Shown: positions 18,197-26,039 of the stretch, piece after piece
How positions within the stretch are numbered: the stretch's first letter is position 1
Layout of the letters: each line of letters starts with the position of its first letter
Assembly: GCA_963803165.1 (NCBI GenBank)
Contig: CAWDLK010000006.1
Coordinates: 1-64,000, forward strand
Source: Changshengia sp963803165
Lineage (GTDB): Bacteria > Chloroflexota > Dormibacteria > Aeolococcales > Aeolococcaceae
Length of the DNA: 64,000 nucleotides
Direction of reading: 5' to 3'
Translations under genes and position numbers: made by a program
Notes under the pieces: generated by a model
Seen by the model: only the letters and a program-made list of their open reading frames with translations
Databases searched by the model: none
What the model was told of the DNA's origin: nothing

Positions 18197-19267
18197 TCAC
18201 GCCCCGACTACAAGCAGGCGGTCGTCCACCCAGCCGGTCCAGCCGTTGGAGCAGAGGATGTGCGCCCAGGCCCCGCGCACCTCGGTGACCTGGACCGGAA
18301 GGTGACCGCCGAGAGTGGCCACCACCGCGCCCGTGGGGTCGGGTGCGGCCCATGCCTGCATTCCCTGGGGCGGCACCCGGTGGCTGGGGGTCCAGGGCTG
18401 CGCCGGCGCCGGGGAGGGCATGGGTGCCGGCTGCTGCGCGAACCCCGGCTCCGGGCCCGGCGCGACCTCGAACCCGAGGGCCGGCTCGGGGACGGCCTGG
18501 GCCGGCGTCGCCACCGGTTCGAAGACGGTGGCCTCCGGCGACGACCATGGGGCGGGGGCGGGCGTCCGCTCCTCCGCCCGGAACGCGAAGGCGTCGGAGG
18601 CCGGTTCCTCCGGCTGAGGCTCCGTGGCCGGCTCGGCGGCCGGGAACGTGGGATGCTCGGACACCGGCGGCCACTCCCAGGGCGCGGGGGCGCTCGTCCC
18701 AGCCGCCGGAGCGTCGGCGGTCGCGGAGCTGCTCGTGCCCGCCGGCATGCCCGAGACGGCCAGGGCGGCCTGCTCCGGCGTCTCGCCGCTCTGATCAGGT
18801 CCGGGGGCTGCCACCCCCGCCAGGTCGGCGAGGGCCGGGCTGGCCGCCGGCTCGTCGGCCGGCAGCCCGGCCAGACGGCGCACCGCGCGCCGGGTGCGGA
18901 CGACATCGCTCACCGCGGTCAGGAAGCTGTGCTTGGTCAGGCCGTCGAGCACCACCCACGAGGCGACCTCCACCAGCTCCGACCCGGCGTCGAGGTCGGC
19001 CGTGACCGGCCCGGGGCGCCGGTCCTCGAGGTCGGCCAGCTGGTCAGCGAGATCGCCGGGCACGGGCTGGGCCGCCTGGGCCAGGTCGACCCGGTTGCGG
19101 AGGACGAGCCGATCCGCCCCGATCGGGAGGGTGGCGGTGAGCTCGGAGCCCGCGGCCTCGAGCACGAGTGTGAATTCGGCGCCGGGGTCACCCTCCTCTC
19201 CAACACACCGAACGCCGCTATCCGCGCTGCACCAGTCGAGGATGCGCTGCTTCTCGTCAGTGGCCAT
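18197..19267 (-). CDS. two-domain protein: YbjN-like N-terminus, Pro/Ala linker, C-terminal SH3-like domain
   Basis: A 356-residue soluble protein. Residues 1-135 resemble the YbjN/type III chaperone-like fold (FTLVLEAAGSELTATLPIG, VEVASWVVLDGLTKHSFLTAVSDV). Residues about 140-295 are a low-complexity Pro/Ala/Glu linker. The last 50 residues form a small beta domain (LPVQVTEVRGAWAHILCSNG, WTGWVDDRLL) like bacterial SH3 domains that bind ligands or cell wall. A strong AGGAGG lies about 10 bases before the ATG. No function can be assigned. Confidence 0.7.
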   Translation of the reverse strand: MATDEKQRILDWCSADSGVRCVGEEGDPGAEFTLVLEAAGSELTATLPIGADRLVLRNRVDLAQAAQPVPGDLADQLADLEDRRPGPVTADLDAGSELVEVASWVVLDGLTKHSFLTAVSDVVRTRRAVRRLAGLPADEPAASPALADLAGVAAPGPDQSGETPEQAALAVSGMPAGTSSSATADAPAAGTSAPAPWEWPPVSEHPTFPAAEPATEPQPEEPASDAFAFRAEERTPAPAPWSSPEATVFEPVATPAQAVPEPALGFEVAPGPEPGFAQQPAPMPSPAPAQPWTPSHRVPPQGMQAWAAPDPTGAVVATLGGHLPVQVTEVRGAWAHILCSNGWTGWVDDRLLVVGA

Positions 19268-19370
19268 GGCCCGGGGACCTCCTGGGGAGCGACCAGCTTC
19301 GCTCTAATACGAGGTGAGGGAGGGTGAAGATTCTCGCAGGTCATCGCGTTGCGCGGGTGACGATTCAGGG

Positions 19371-19826
19371 TCAATCGAAGTAGAGGCGAAACCCCTGGGC
19401 GCTGGGCTCCATGCCGATCGCCCGGTAAAAGGTGTGCGCCTCGGTGCGCTGAACGCGGGACAGCAGTTGGAGCCGGTGGCAGCTGGCCTCGCGAGAGCGC
19501 CGGGCAGCCTCTTCCATGAGGGCCCGGCCCACTCCCTGGCGGCGGAAGCGGCGGCCGGTCACGACGTTCTCGACCGCCGCCCACGGCCGTCCGCCGTGGG
19601 TGAGGCTGGGCCGGACCAGGAGCAGGTCGACGGTGCCGGCGACCTCGCCGTTCACGGTCGCGACCAGCAGGGTGCGGTCGGGGTCCGCCGCGATGCCCGA
19701 GAAGATGGATTCCGCCTCGGTCAGGGTGAGCTCCGGACCCGAGCCGAACCCCTCGGCGAGCTGCTCGTAAAGGTCGAGCAGCGCGGGGAGATCGGCGGCG
19801 ATGGCGGGACGGACCTCGAGGCTCAC
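19371..19826 (-). CDS. GNAT-family N-acetyltransferase
   Basis: A 151-residue acetyltransferase. The acetyl-CoA binding motif A is RRQGVGRALMEEAARRS (Q/R-x-x-G-x-G/A), preceded by the strand AVENVVTGRRFR, and the C-terminal AHTFYRAIGME helix and strand fit motif B. The substrate is unknown. GTG 19826 is preceded 8 bases upstream by CACAAT, suggesting a leaderless message. Confidence 0.85.
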   Translation of the reverse strand: MSLEVRPAIAADLPALLDLYEQLAEGFGSGPELTLTEAESIFSGIAADPDRTLLVATVNGEVAGTVDLLLVRPSLTHGGRPWAAVENVVTGRRFRRQGVGRALMEEAARRSREASCHRLQLLSRVQRTEAHTFYRAIGMEPSAQGFRLYFD

Positions 19827-19874
19827 GGGCGCCGATTGTGCGCGGGACGGCTCACCGGGTGCCTCGGAGGAGGC

Positions 19875-20288
19875 TCAGCCGCCGGCTGGCCAGACCACGA
19901 GGGACCACTCCCCCTTGCCGGTAACGCAGAACACCCCGATCTCTTCCGAGTCGCGGCAGTAGCCGGCCGGCGGCACCTTCTGCCTCGGCATCGTCCCCGA
20001 CACTGCGGTCCAGGTGCCGGCGCTCAGGTGGATGGCCTGCCCGTCCGGGGGGAGCGCGGTGATGACGACCTGGGTGCTCCCGTTGGTCAGATCCAGCGCG
20101 CACGTGGTCGCCACGCCATTCCCACACGCCTTCATGACGAGGAGAAAGGGATGCGTTCCGCTCTGCGCGATGGAGATCGAGCCGCCCCCCTGCTGCAGGT
20201 ATTGGGCTCCGCAACCGCACAAGCCCACCGCCGCGAGGCCGGCGAGCACAAGAGGTAGCCCAGTGCGGCGGACGCAAACCGCGGTCAC
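19875..20288 (-). CDS. putative lipoprotein, unknown function
   Basis: A 137-residue secreted protein. The N-terminus VRRTGLPLVLAGLAAVGLCGC is a signal peptide with a possible lipobox (LCGC), so lipidation at Cys27 is likely. The mature part has four further cysteines (KACGNGVATTCALD, AGYCRDSEEIGVFCVTG) that could form two disulphides. No family is recognised. GTG 20288 has GGAGG 7 bases upstream. It is followed by the GNAT gene on the same strand. Confidence 0.65.
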   Translation of the reverse strand: MTAVCVRRTGLPLVLAGLAAVGLCGCGAQYLQQGGGSISIAQSGTHPFLLVMKACGNGVATTCALDLTNGSTQVVITALPPDGQAIHLSAGTWTAVSGTMPRQKVPPAGYCRDSEEIGVFCVTGKGEWSLVVWPAGG

Positions 20289-20575
20289 CTCTCGGCCTCC
20301 ATCGGCACCGAGCCGGCAAGCCCCACTCTCTCGGCCGTACCACGCTGTCCCGTCTCGCCGTCGCCTCCTCGGATCACCCGGGGCGGGGCCGGTGCGCAGC
20401 CCTGGACGCGACCGCGCCCAGCGTCCGGTTCCACCCTCGGCCGGAGTGTACGCGTGTCCTGGAGGTGTAGAAGGACAAGTCGTCTCGCCCCGGGACGCGA
20501 CGCGCCCCCTGGGATCGGGCTCCTCGTCTCGCTGGATGGACGACGGTCAGGATGCGTCTGCGAAGGGATGCAACA

Positions 20576-20647
20576 TACCCCCGGCCGGAATCGAACCAGC
20601 GCACAAGGTTTAGGAAACCTCTGCTCTATCCACTGAGCTACGGGGGC
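20576..20647 (-). tRNA. tRNA-Arg (anticodon CCT)
   Basis: The minus strand folds as a 72-nt cloverleaf. The acceptor stem pairs GCCCCCG with CGGGGGT. The D-loop region is AGCTCAGTGGATAGAGC. The anticodon stem is GAGGT/ACCTT with loop TTCCTAA (anticodon CCT, reading AGG). The T-arm contains GGTTCGATTCC and the discriminator is A. The 3' CCA is not encoded. Confidence 0.93.
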
Positions 20648-20782
20648 CTGGTGCGCCCGCCATGACGATCGACACCTGGGGAGGGGCCCAGAGGTGGCGG
20701 CGCCGGCGGACACCACAAGGATAAGCGCCGGGCTGGGCGACGACAGGGGAGCTGCCCACGCCGCCCGCTCCGGCCGGGACGC

Positions 20783-21172
20783 CTAGAGCTCGTAGTCCAG
20801 GGTGTAGGTGTGCTCGCCGCCCGGGCCCACGACGATCTGGCCGTCGCCGCGGATCCCCGCCAGCTCCCCCGTGCCGCTGGTCTCGACGATCTGCCAGGTC
20901 ATCCAGGGGGAGCCGGACCGGCTGCCGGCGCCGTGACGGAGGACGAATCCGCCGCTGCGCCCATGCACCGTGCCCTCGAAGCGCTCGATGCCCGCATAGG
21001 CGGCCGGGATCTCGGTGTGCACCATGATGATATCGGTCTCGCTGCCCCCCTCCAGGTCGCCGTGGAAGGTCTTGGTGATGTGGGCGCGCGTGAGGGTCAC
21101 CCCGTCGCGGTGGTCGTGGGGCTCTGCGCTGTCGAAGCGATCGATGTCGAAGGCGCCCTGGGCTCTGGGCAT
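20783..21172 (-). CDS. DUF3224 family protein
   Basis: A 129-residue soluble beta-barrel-type protein. The sequence AHITKTFHGDLEGGSETDIIM, AYAGIERFEGTVHGRSGGFVLRHG and the C-terminal ELAGIRGDGQI are typical of DUF3224, whose fold resembles allene oxide cyclase. The function is unknown. The ATG at 21172 has TAGCAT exactly 6 bases upstream, giving independent support for this start. Confidence 0.87.
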   Translation of the reverse strand: MPRAQGAFDIDRFDSAEPHDHRDGVTLTRAHITKTFHGDLEGGSETDIIMVHTEIPAAYAGIERFEGTVHGRSGGFVLRHGAGSRSGSPWMTWQIVETSGTGELAGIRGDGQIVVGPGGEHTYTLDYEL

Positions 21173-21230
21173 GGGGGCATGCTACCAGACAACGAACACC
21201 GGTTCGTCGAGCCGCCCCTCCGAGCGCCGC

Positions 21231-22127
21231 TCAGCCGGCGGCGGGGCTCCCTTCCATCGAGAGGGGGAGGTAGAAGAGGCCCGGGGCGAGCCGCCCGTCA
21301 GCCAGGCCGATGGTCTGGAGGAGCAACTCCATGGCCGTGCGTGCCGCCTCGCGCACCTTGGAGAAGTCCGCCACCCGCAGGGGGTTGGGGATGCGAGGGC
21401 AGATCAGGGTCACCGGCAGGTGCCTGCTGAAGCGGTCGAAGTCGGCCAGCAGCCGGGCGTGGAGCGCCACCGAGGTGACCCGCTGGAAGACGTCCGAGAG
21501 GCGGCGCAGGGCCGGCATCGCCAGCTCGGCGGTGAGGTCCACGGCGATGATCCGCGAGGGGCCCATCCGCACCGCGGTGGAGAGGCTGCAGTTGTCGGTC
21601 ACGCCGCCGTCCACGTAGGACCGGTCGCCGAGACGCACGGGCTGGAAGACGAACGGTATGGCGCAGGAGGCTCGCAGCGGGTCGCGCAGCGGCCCCTGCG
21701 AGATCACCACCGGCTCACCGGTGAGCAGGTCGGTGACGATGATCTCGAGCGGGCGGCGCAGCTCCTCGAAGCTTTCGATGCCGGTCATAGCGGTGGCGAA
21801 GTCCACCAGCTCGCCGACCGCGTCGTCGCTGCGCAGCCACGGGTGCCGTCGGACGCGGTTCAGCACCATCCGCAGCGGGCGCGCTCGGAAGACGGCCCGG
21901 GTCTGGGGGCTGGCCCAGATCTGCTCGAGCATGTCGAGCGCCTCGGTGAGGGGCCGGCTGGCCACCACCGCCGCGTTGAGGGCGCCGACGCTCGTCCCCA
22001 CGCAGGCATCCGGCTCGAGCCCGCGCTCGGCCAGGGCGCGCAGGATCCCCAGCTGAGCCGCTCCGCGGCCACCGCCGCCGCCGAGCACGAGGACCGTCTC
22101 GATCCGAGCTCCGGTCCTCTCTTCCAC
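21231..22127 (-). CDS. patatin-like phospholipase
   Basis: A 298-residue hydrolase with the patatin Ser-Asp dyad. The oxyanion loop is GGGGGRG (16-22), the nucleophile Ser46 is in GTSVG, and Asp173 is in YVDGG. The family hydrolyses acyl esters of phospholipids or other lipids. No signal peptide is seen, so it should be cytoplasmic or peripheral to the membrane. GTG 22127 is preceded by GGAGG very close to the start. Confidence 0.88.
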   Translation of the reverse strand: MEERTGARIETVLVLGGGGGRGAAQLGILRALAERGLEPDACVGTSVGALNAAVVASRPLTEALDMLEQIWASPQTRAVFRARPLRMVLNRVRRHPWLRSDDAVGELVDFATAMTGIESFEELRRPLEIIVTDLLTGEPVVISQGPLRDPLRASCAIPFVFQPVRLGDRSYVDGGVTDNCSLSTAVRMGPSRIIAVDLTAELAMPALRRLSDVFQRVTSVALHARLLADFDRFSRHLPVTLICPRIPNPLRVADFSKVREAARTAMELLLQTIGLADGRLAPGLFYLPLSMEGSPAAG

Positions 22128-22279
22128 CCTCCTAGAGTGACACGCCCCGGCCGGCGGAGGCCGCTCCCCGATGGGACGGCTCCGCTCGGACCGGTGCGTC
22201 CGAACCCGCGACCGCGCCTCGACGGCGGGTCACGGCGTGGCGGCGAGCGCCGGCGAGGCGCCCCGCCCGCCCGCGGTGA

Positions 22280-22393
22280 TCAGGTCTTGGTCCTGCCGCG
22301 GCTCATGAACCAGACCACGGCCAGGATGATGACCACGATCACCACCACGTAGACGATGATCTCCTTGGTTCCGAAGGGCGTGAATGCGAGCAT
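22280..22393 (-). CDS. 37-residue single-helix membrane protein
   Basis: An ORF of 38 codons starting MLAFTPFGTKEIIVYVVVI. It has one strongly hydrophobic helix (about residues 12-29, IVYVVVIVVIILAVVWF) and a positively charged tail (SRGRTKT), which predicts an N-out, C-in single-pass topology. The ATG at 22393 is preceded by a good ribosome-binding site (GGGGAGAGG) at normal distance. No family is recognised. Translation signals and membrane-protein composition both argue for a real small gene. Confidence 0.6.
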   Translation of the reverse strand: MLAFTPFGTKEIIVYVVVIVVIILAVVWFMSRGRTKT

Positions 22394-22529
22394 TGAGCCT
22401 CTCCCCGGGTCTGCGGGTTCTGGTCACGGCGGCGCCGGACGGGACGAGGGGCCAGCCTACCCCAGGGGGGAATCTCCCTGCTGGACCGCCGGTGCCGGCA
22501 CTCGCGGCGCCTGGCGCGCCGGCGACACG

Positions 22530-22604
22530 TCGGGAAGGCGAGATTCGAACTCGCGACCTCACGGTCCCGAACCGTGCACTCTAACCTGGCTGAGCTACTT
22601 CCCG
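22530..22604 (-). tRNA. tRNA-Pro (anticodon CGG)
   Basis: A 75-nt cloverleaf on the minus strand. The acceptor CGGGAAG pairs with CTTCCCG, the D-arm is GCTCAGCCAGGTTAGAGT, and the anticodon stem CACGG/CCGTG holds loop TTCGGGA (anticodon CGG, reading CCG). The T-arm is GCGAGTTCGAATCTCGC and the discriminator is A. CCA is not encoded. Confidence 0.94.
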
Positions 22605-22762
22605 ATCGTCGGCATGATAGCAGCGGGGCTCTGGCAGCCTGGACCACCAGCGCGGGCCGGGCGGCCGGCCGCGGCTTGACCGGCGCGGCGAGCGCCCACT
22701 AGGGTGGAGCCGGCTGGCCGGCGAGCCCTGCCCCGGGGCGGGCCGCCGTGGAGGCGCGGGCG

Positions 22763-23338
22763 ATGCCCAAGGTCCTGATCCTGGCCGGCGACGCGGCCGA
22801 GTCGCTGGAGGTGATGTACCCGTACCAGCGGCTGCTCGAGGAGGGCTACACGGTCCACATCGCGGGACCCACTCGCAAGCGCCTGCAGTTCGTCATCCAC
22901 GATCAGGTCGAGGGCTTCGACACCTACACCGAGAGGCCCGGCTACGCCTGGCCCGCCGACCTCGCCTTCGCCGAGGTGGATCCCGCCGAGTACGCGGCGC
23001 TGGTCATCCCCGGGGGCCGGGCCCCCGAGTACATCCGCAACGATCCGGACGTGCTCCGGATCGTCCGGCACTTCTTCAGCGCCTCGAAGCCGGTGGCCGA
23101 GATCTGCCACGCACCGCTGATCCTCGCCGCCGCCGGGGTCCTCGCGGGCCGGCGCACCGCCGCCTACCCGGCCCTGGCACCCGACGTGCGCGCCGCCGGC
23201 GCCGAGTTCGTGGACGCGGCCGGCGTGGTGGACGGCCTGCTGGTGTCCGCACGCGCCTGGCCCGATCACCCCGCCTGGATGCGCGCCTTCCTCGAAGTGC
23301 TCCGGAGGCAGTCGCCCCCAGCGCCCGAGCTCAGCTGA
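22763..23338 (+). CDS. DJ-1/PfpI family protein
   Basis: A 191-residue protein of the DJ-1/PfpI class I glutamine amidotransferase-like superfamily. The nucleophile elbow is AEICHAP (Cys115 followed by His116), and the conserved acidic residue lies in DAAESLEV near residue 13. Members include proteases and glyoxalase or deglycase-type enzymes; the activity is not predictable here. The ATG at 22763 is chosen because GGAGG lies 8 bases upstream; GTG 22748 would add five residues. Its last 8 bases overlap the convergent aldo/keto reductase gene. Confidence 0.87.
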   Translation: MPKVLILAGDAAESLEVMYPYQRLLEEGYTVHIAGPTRKRLQFVIHDQVEGFDTYTERPGYAWPADLAFAEVDPAEYAALVIPGGRAPEYIRNDPDVLRIVRHFFSASKPVAEICHAPLILAAAGVLAGRRTAAYPALAPDVRAAGAEFVDAAGVVDGLLVSARAWPDHPAWMRAFLEVLRRQSPPAPELS

Positions 23339-24203
23339 GCTTGCCCAGCTGCTCCATCTGGTCGTCGGTGAGGCCGATCAGCGCCGCCTCGACGTTCTCC
23401 TCCAGGTGGGCCACCGTCGAGGTCCCCGGGATGGGCAGCATCACCGGCGAGCGGTGCAGGAGCCAGGCCAGGGCGAGCTGGGCCGGGCTGGTGCCCAGCC
23501 TCTCGCCGAGGGCGGTCAGGAGCCCGTCCGGCCGGGCCAGGTCGCCGGTCGCCAGCGGGTACCAGGGGAGGAAGCCGATGCGCTCGCGCTCGCAGTGGTC
23601 GAGCACCTCCTCGGAGCTGCGGTCCACCAGGTTGTAGCGGTTCTGGACGGTGGCGATGGGTGCCGCTACCCGGGCGGCCTTGATCTGGTCGACGCTGACG
23701 TTGGAGAGGCCGATGAGCCGGATCTTCCCCTCGTCCTGGAGGGCGCGCAGGACGCCGACCTGCTCCTCGAGCGGGACCTGGGGGTCGACCCGGTGCAGCT
23801 GGAAGAGCGGGATCTGCTCCAGGCCCAATCGGCGCAGGCTCATCTCGCACTCCTGGCGGAGGTACTCGGGACGGCCGACCGGGTGCCACTGGCCCGGGCC
23901 GGTGCGCACCAGCCCCGCCTTGGTCGCGATCACCAGGTGGTCCGGGTAGGGGCGCAGCGCGGTGCGGACCAGCTCCTCGCTCACGTACGGGCCATAGGAG
24001 TCGGCGGTGTCGACGAGGTCGACGCCCAGGTCGACCGCGCGGCGGAGCACCCGTACCGCCTCGTCCCGGTCGGCGGGCTCCCCCCAGATCCCCGGGCCAG
24101 TGAGCTGCATCGCGCCGAAGCCGAGGCGGTGCACGACCAGCTGTCCACCCAGGGAGAAGGTGCCGCTGGCCGTCGCCGGCCGCTCGATGGTCGCGTTGCT
24201 CAT
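23331..24203 (-). CDS. aldo/keto reductase
   Basis: A 290-residue NAD(P)H-dependent (alpha/beta)8-barrel oxidoreductase. The catalytic Tyr lies in DTADSYGPYVSEELV, Lys in VIATKAGL, His in LFQLHRVD, and the cofactor phosphate site is in the C-terminal PIPGTST segment. It resembles the YajO/pyridoxal reductase-like branch, but substrate assignment is not safe. Nearby pdxS makes pyridoxal phosphate, so a link to B6 metabolism is possible. GGGGAG precedes the ATG at 24203. It is divergent from pdxS. Confidence 0.88.
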   Translation of the reverse strand: MSNATIERPATASGTFSLGGQLVVHRLGFGAMQLTGPGIWGEPADRDEAVRVLRRAVDLGVDLVDTADSYGPYVSEELVRTALRPYPDHLVIATKAGLVRTGPGQWHPVGRPEYLRQECEMSLRRLGLEQIPLFQLHRVDPQVPLEEQVGVLRALQDEGKIRLIGLSNVSVDQIKAARVAAPIATVQNRYNLVDRSSEEVLDHCERERIGFLPWYPLATGDLARPDGLLTALGERLGTSPAQLALAWLLHRSPVMLPIPGTSTVAHLEENVEAALIGLTDDQMEQLGKLS

Positions 24204-24328
24204 TGCGTCTCCCCTGTGCCTGCCACGGCGCCTCCGCGCCGCCGTCCAATGCTGACACAGCCGTCCGCCGCCGCCGCCGCGTTCCCGGGGTGCCCGCCCG
24301 CCTCGGCGGCGGGGCTGGCGGGGACGCC

Positions 24329-24334
24329 TAGAAT
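24329..24334 (+). promoter_or_regulatory. -10 element (TAGAAT) for pdxS
   Basis: TAGAAT, 43 bases before the pdxS start, in the 174-base divergent region shared with the aldo/keto reductase gene. It predicts a short untranslated leader, unlike the leaderless genes. No clear -35 is visible. Confidence 0.4.
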
Positions 24335-24377
24335 GGGGTCGAATTGCGACCAACCGCACCAAGACGGACGACCTGAG

Positions 24378-25298
24378 ATGAGCGCTGACGGCACCGACGC
24401 ACCCGTTCCCAACGGAGAGCACCGGGGGGGGCTGCGGGTCAAGCGCGGCCTGGCCGAGATGCTCAAGGGCGGAGTGATCATGGACGTGGTCACCGCGGAG
24501 CAGGCCAAGGTCGCCGAGGAGGCCGGCGCGGTCGCGGTGATGGCCCTGGAGCGGGTCCCCGCCGACATCCGCCGCGAGGGCGGTGTCGCCCGGATGAGCG
24601 ACGTCTCCCTGATCAAGGGGATCATGGCCGCGGTGACCATCCCGGTGATGGCCAAGGCCCGGATCGGCCACTTCGTGGAGGCCCAGGTCCTGCAGGCCCT
24701 GGGCATCGACTACGTCGACGAGTCCGAGGTGCTCACCCCCGCCGACGAGGAGCACCACATCGACAAGTGGGCCTTCAGCGTGCCCTTCGTCTGCGGCGCC
24801 CGAGACCTCGGCGAGGCGCTGCGCCGGATCGGCGAGGGGGCGGCGATGGTCCGGACCAAGGGGGAGGCGGGCACCGGCAACGTGGTGGAGGCGGTCCGCC
24901 ACATGCGCGCCGTCCTCGGCGGCATCCGCCAGCTGCAGGCGATGCGCCACGACGAGCTGATGGCCGAGGCCAAGCGCCTCGGAGCGCCCTACGAGCTGGT
25001 CGCCGAGGTCGCCGAGACCGGCAGGCTCCCGGTGGTCAACTTCTCTGCGGGCGGCATCGCCACCCCGGCCGACGCCGCCCTGATGATGCAGCTCGGCGCC
25101 GACGGCAACTTCGTGGGCAGCGGCATCTTCAAGAGCGACGATCCGCTCGGCTACGCCAAGGCGATCGTGGCCGCCACCACCTACTACGATAAGCCGGAGG
25201 TGATCGCCGAGGTCAGCGCGGGCCTGGGCAAGCCGATGCGCGGCCTGGATGTGGCCTCCCTCCCCAAGGAAGAGCTGCTCGCCACTCGCGGCTGGTGA
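24378..25298 (+). CDS. pdxS: pyridoxal 5'-phosphate synthase lyase subunit
   Basis: A 306-residue PdxS. With PdxT it makes pyridoxal 5'-phosphate from ribose 5-phosphate, glyceraldehyde 3-phosphate and glutamine-derived ammonia. The Schiff-base lysine is Lys93 (VMAKARIGHF), the second lysine is Lys161 (VRTKGEAGTGN), and Asp36 is in MDVV. Length and conservation fit the family throughout. pdxT follows 102 bases later, separated by a hairpin and its own -10 element, so the two may be transcribed separately. Confidence 0.95.
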   Translation: MSADGTDAPVPNGEHRGGLRVKRGLAEMLKGGVIMDVVTAEQAKVAEEAGAVAVMALERVPADIRREGGVARMSDVSLIKGIMAAVTIPVMAKARIGHFVEAQVLQALGIDYVDESEVLTPADEEHHIDKWAFSVPFVCGARDLGEALRRIGEGAAMVRTKGEAGTGNVVEAVRHMRAVLGGIRQLQAMRHDELMAEAKRLGAPYELVAEVAETGRLPVVNFSAGGIATPADAALMMQLGADGNFVGSGIFKSDDPLGYAKAIVAATTYYDKPEVIAEVSAGLGKPMRGLDVASLPKEELLATRGW

Positions 25299-25317
25299 GG
25301 GGCGGAGGCGGCGTGGG

Positions 25318-25350
25318 AAGGCCGGGGCGGGCGACAGCGCCCCCGGCCTT
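25318..25350 (+). terminator. GC-rich hairpin between pdxS and pdxT
   Basis: An inverted repeat in which AAGGCCGGGGCG pairs with CGCCCCCGGCCTT with a single bulged base, and a loop of about 8 bases. No T-run follows, so it could be a terminator or a message-stabilising structure. It ends 3 bases before the TACACT promoter element of pdxT. Confidence 0.45.
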
Positions 25351-25353
25351 GGG

Positions 25354-25359
25354 TACACT
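25354..25359 (+). promoter_or_regulatory. -10 element (TACACT) upstream of pdxT
   Basis: TACACT lies 7 bases before a GTG that opens a 19-codon leader ORF rather than pdxT itself. The same hexamer precedes sucC, meaB and npdG at 6-8 bases. Confidence 0.45.
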
Positions 25360-25366
25360 GGCCGGA

Positions 25367-25426
25367 GTGACCGAGATGCTGCCGGTGCCATCCCCCTGGG
25401 GTGGCTCGCGTGTCCGGGGGACCTGA
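25367..25426 (+). CDS. possible 19-residue leader ORF overlapping the pdxT start
   Basis: GTG 25367 opens MTEMLPVPSPWGGSRVRGT and stops at 25424-25426. That is 4 bases before the conserved core of PdxT and inside the annotated N-terminal extension, in a different frame. Its start has ideal leaderless spacing to TACACT. It may be a leader peptide that couples translation to pdxT. Alternatively it is the true PdxT N-terminus separated by a one-base error in the adjacent C5/G4 run. Confidence 0.3.
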   Translation: MTEMLPVPSPWGGSRVRGT

Positions 25427-26039
25427 AGCCATCCTGCGCATAGGCGTGCTCGCTCTCCAGGGGGACGTTCGCGAGCATCTCGTCGCCTTCCGGCGCTCGG
25501 GGGCCGGGGCCGTGCCGGTGCGGAGCGCCGACGAGCTCCTCGGGGTCCACGCCCTCGCCCTCCCCGGGGGGGAGTCGACCACCATGAGCCGGCTGATCCG
25601 TGCCTTCGGCCTGGAGGCCCCGCTGCGGCGCCGGCTCGCCGACGGCATGCCGAGCTTCTCCACCTGCGCCGGCACCATCCTGCTCAGCCGCGAGATCCTC
25701 GACGGCACGGCCGACCAGCTGGCCCTCGGCACCCTGGACCTGCGCACCCGCCGCAACGGCTACGGCCGCCAGCTCGAGTCCTTCGAGTGCGACCTCGACG
25801 TCCCCGCGACCGGCCCCGACCCCTTCCGGGCGGTCTTCATCCGGGCTCCGGTCATCGAGAGCTGCGGCCCGGGGGTCGAGGTGCTGGCCAGCGTCGAGGG
25901 CCGTCCGGTCGCGATCCGCCAGGGCCGGCATCTCAGCTTCACCTTCCACCCCGAGATGACCGGGGACCTCCGCCTCCACCGCCTCTTCCTGGAGGGCGTG
26001 GGGGAGGCCGCCCTCCCTTCCGAGGACAGCGCGGCGTGA
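25401..26039 (+). CDS. pdxT: pyridoxal 5'-phosphate synthase glutaminase subunit
   Basis: A class I glutamine amidotransferase that supplies ammonia to PdxS. The core begins LRIGVLALQGDVREH. The oxyanion motif is PGGEST, the nucleophile Cys lies in STCAGTI, and the catalytic His-Glu pair is in TFHPEMTGD. GTG 25401 gives 212 residues, but about 10 residues precede the usual start. GTG 25410, or ATC/CTG at 25431-25434 right after the leader ORF, would match the family better. The stop overlaps the next gene (GTGA). Confidence 0.92.
   Translation: MARVSGGPEAILRIGVLALQGDVREHLVAFRRSGAGAVPVRSADELLGVHALALPGGESTTMSRLIRAFGLEAPLRRRLADGMPSFSTCAGTILLSREILDGTADQLALGTLDLRTRRNGYGRQLESFECDLDVPATGPDPFRAVFIRAPVIESCGPGVEVLASVEGRPVAIRQGRHLSFTFHPEMTGDLRLHRLFLEGVGEAALPSEDSAA

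Noticed and set aside
24200..25979. Upstream minus-strand extension of the aldo/keto reductase frame across pdxS and pdxT
   Set aside because: The reductase begins at a well-placed ATG with a ribosome-binding site at 24203; the rest is antisense to pdxS and pdxT.
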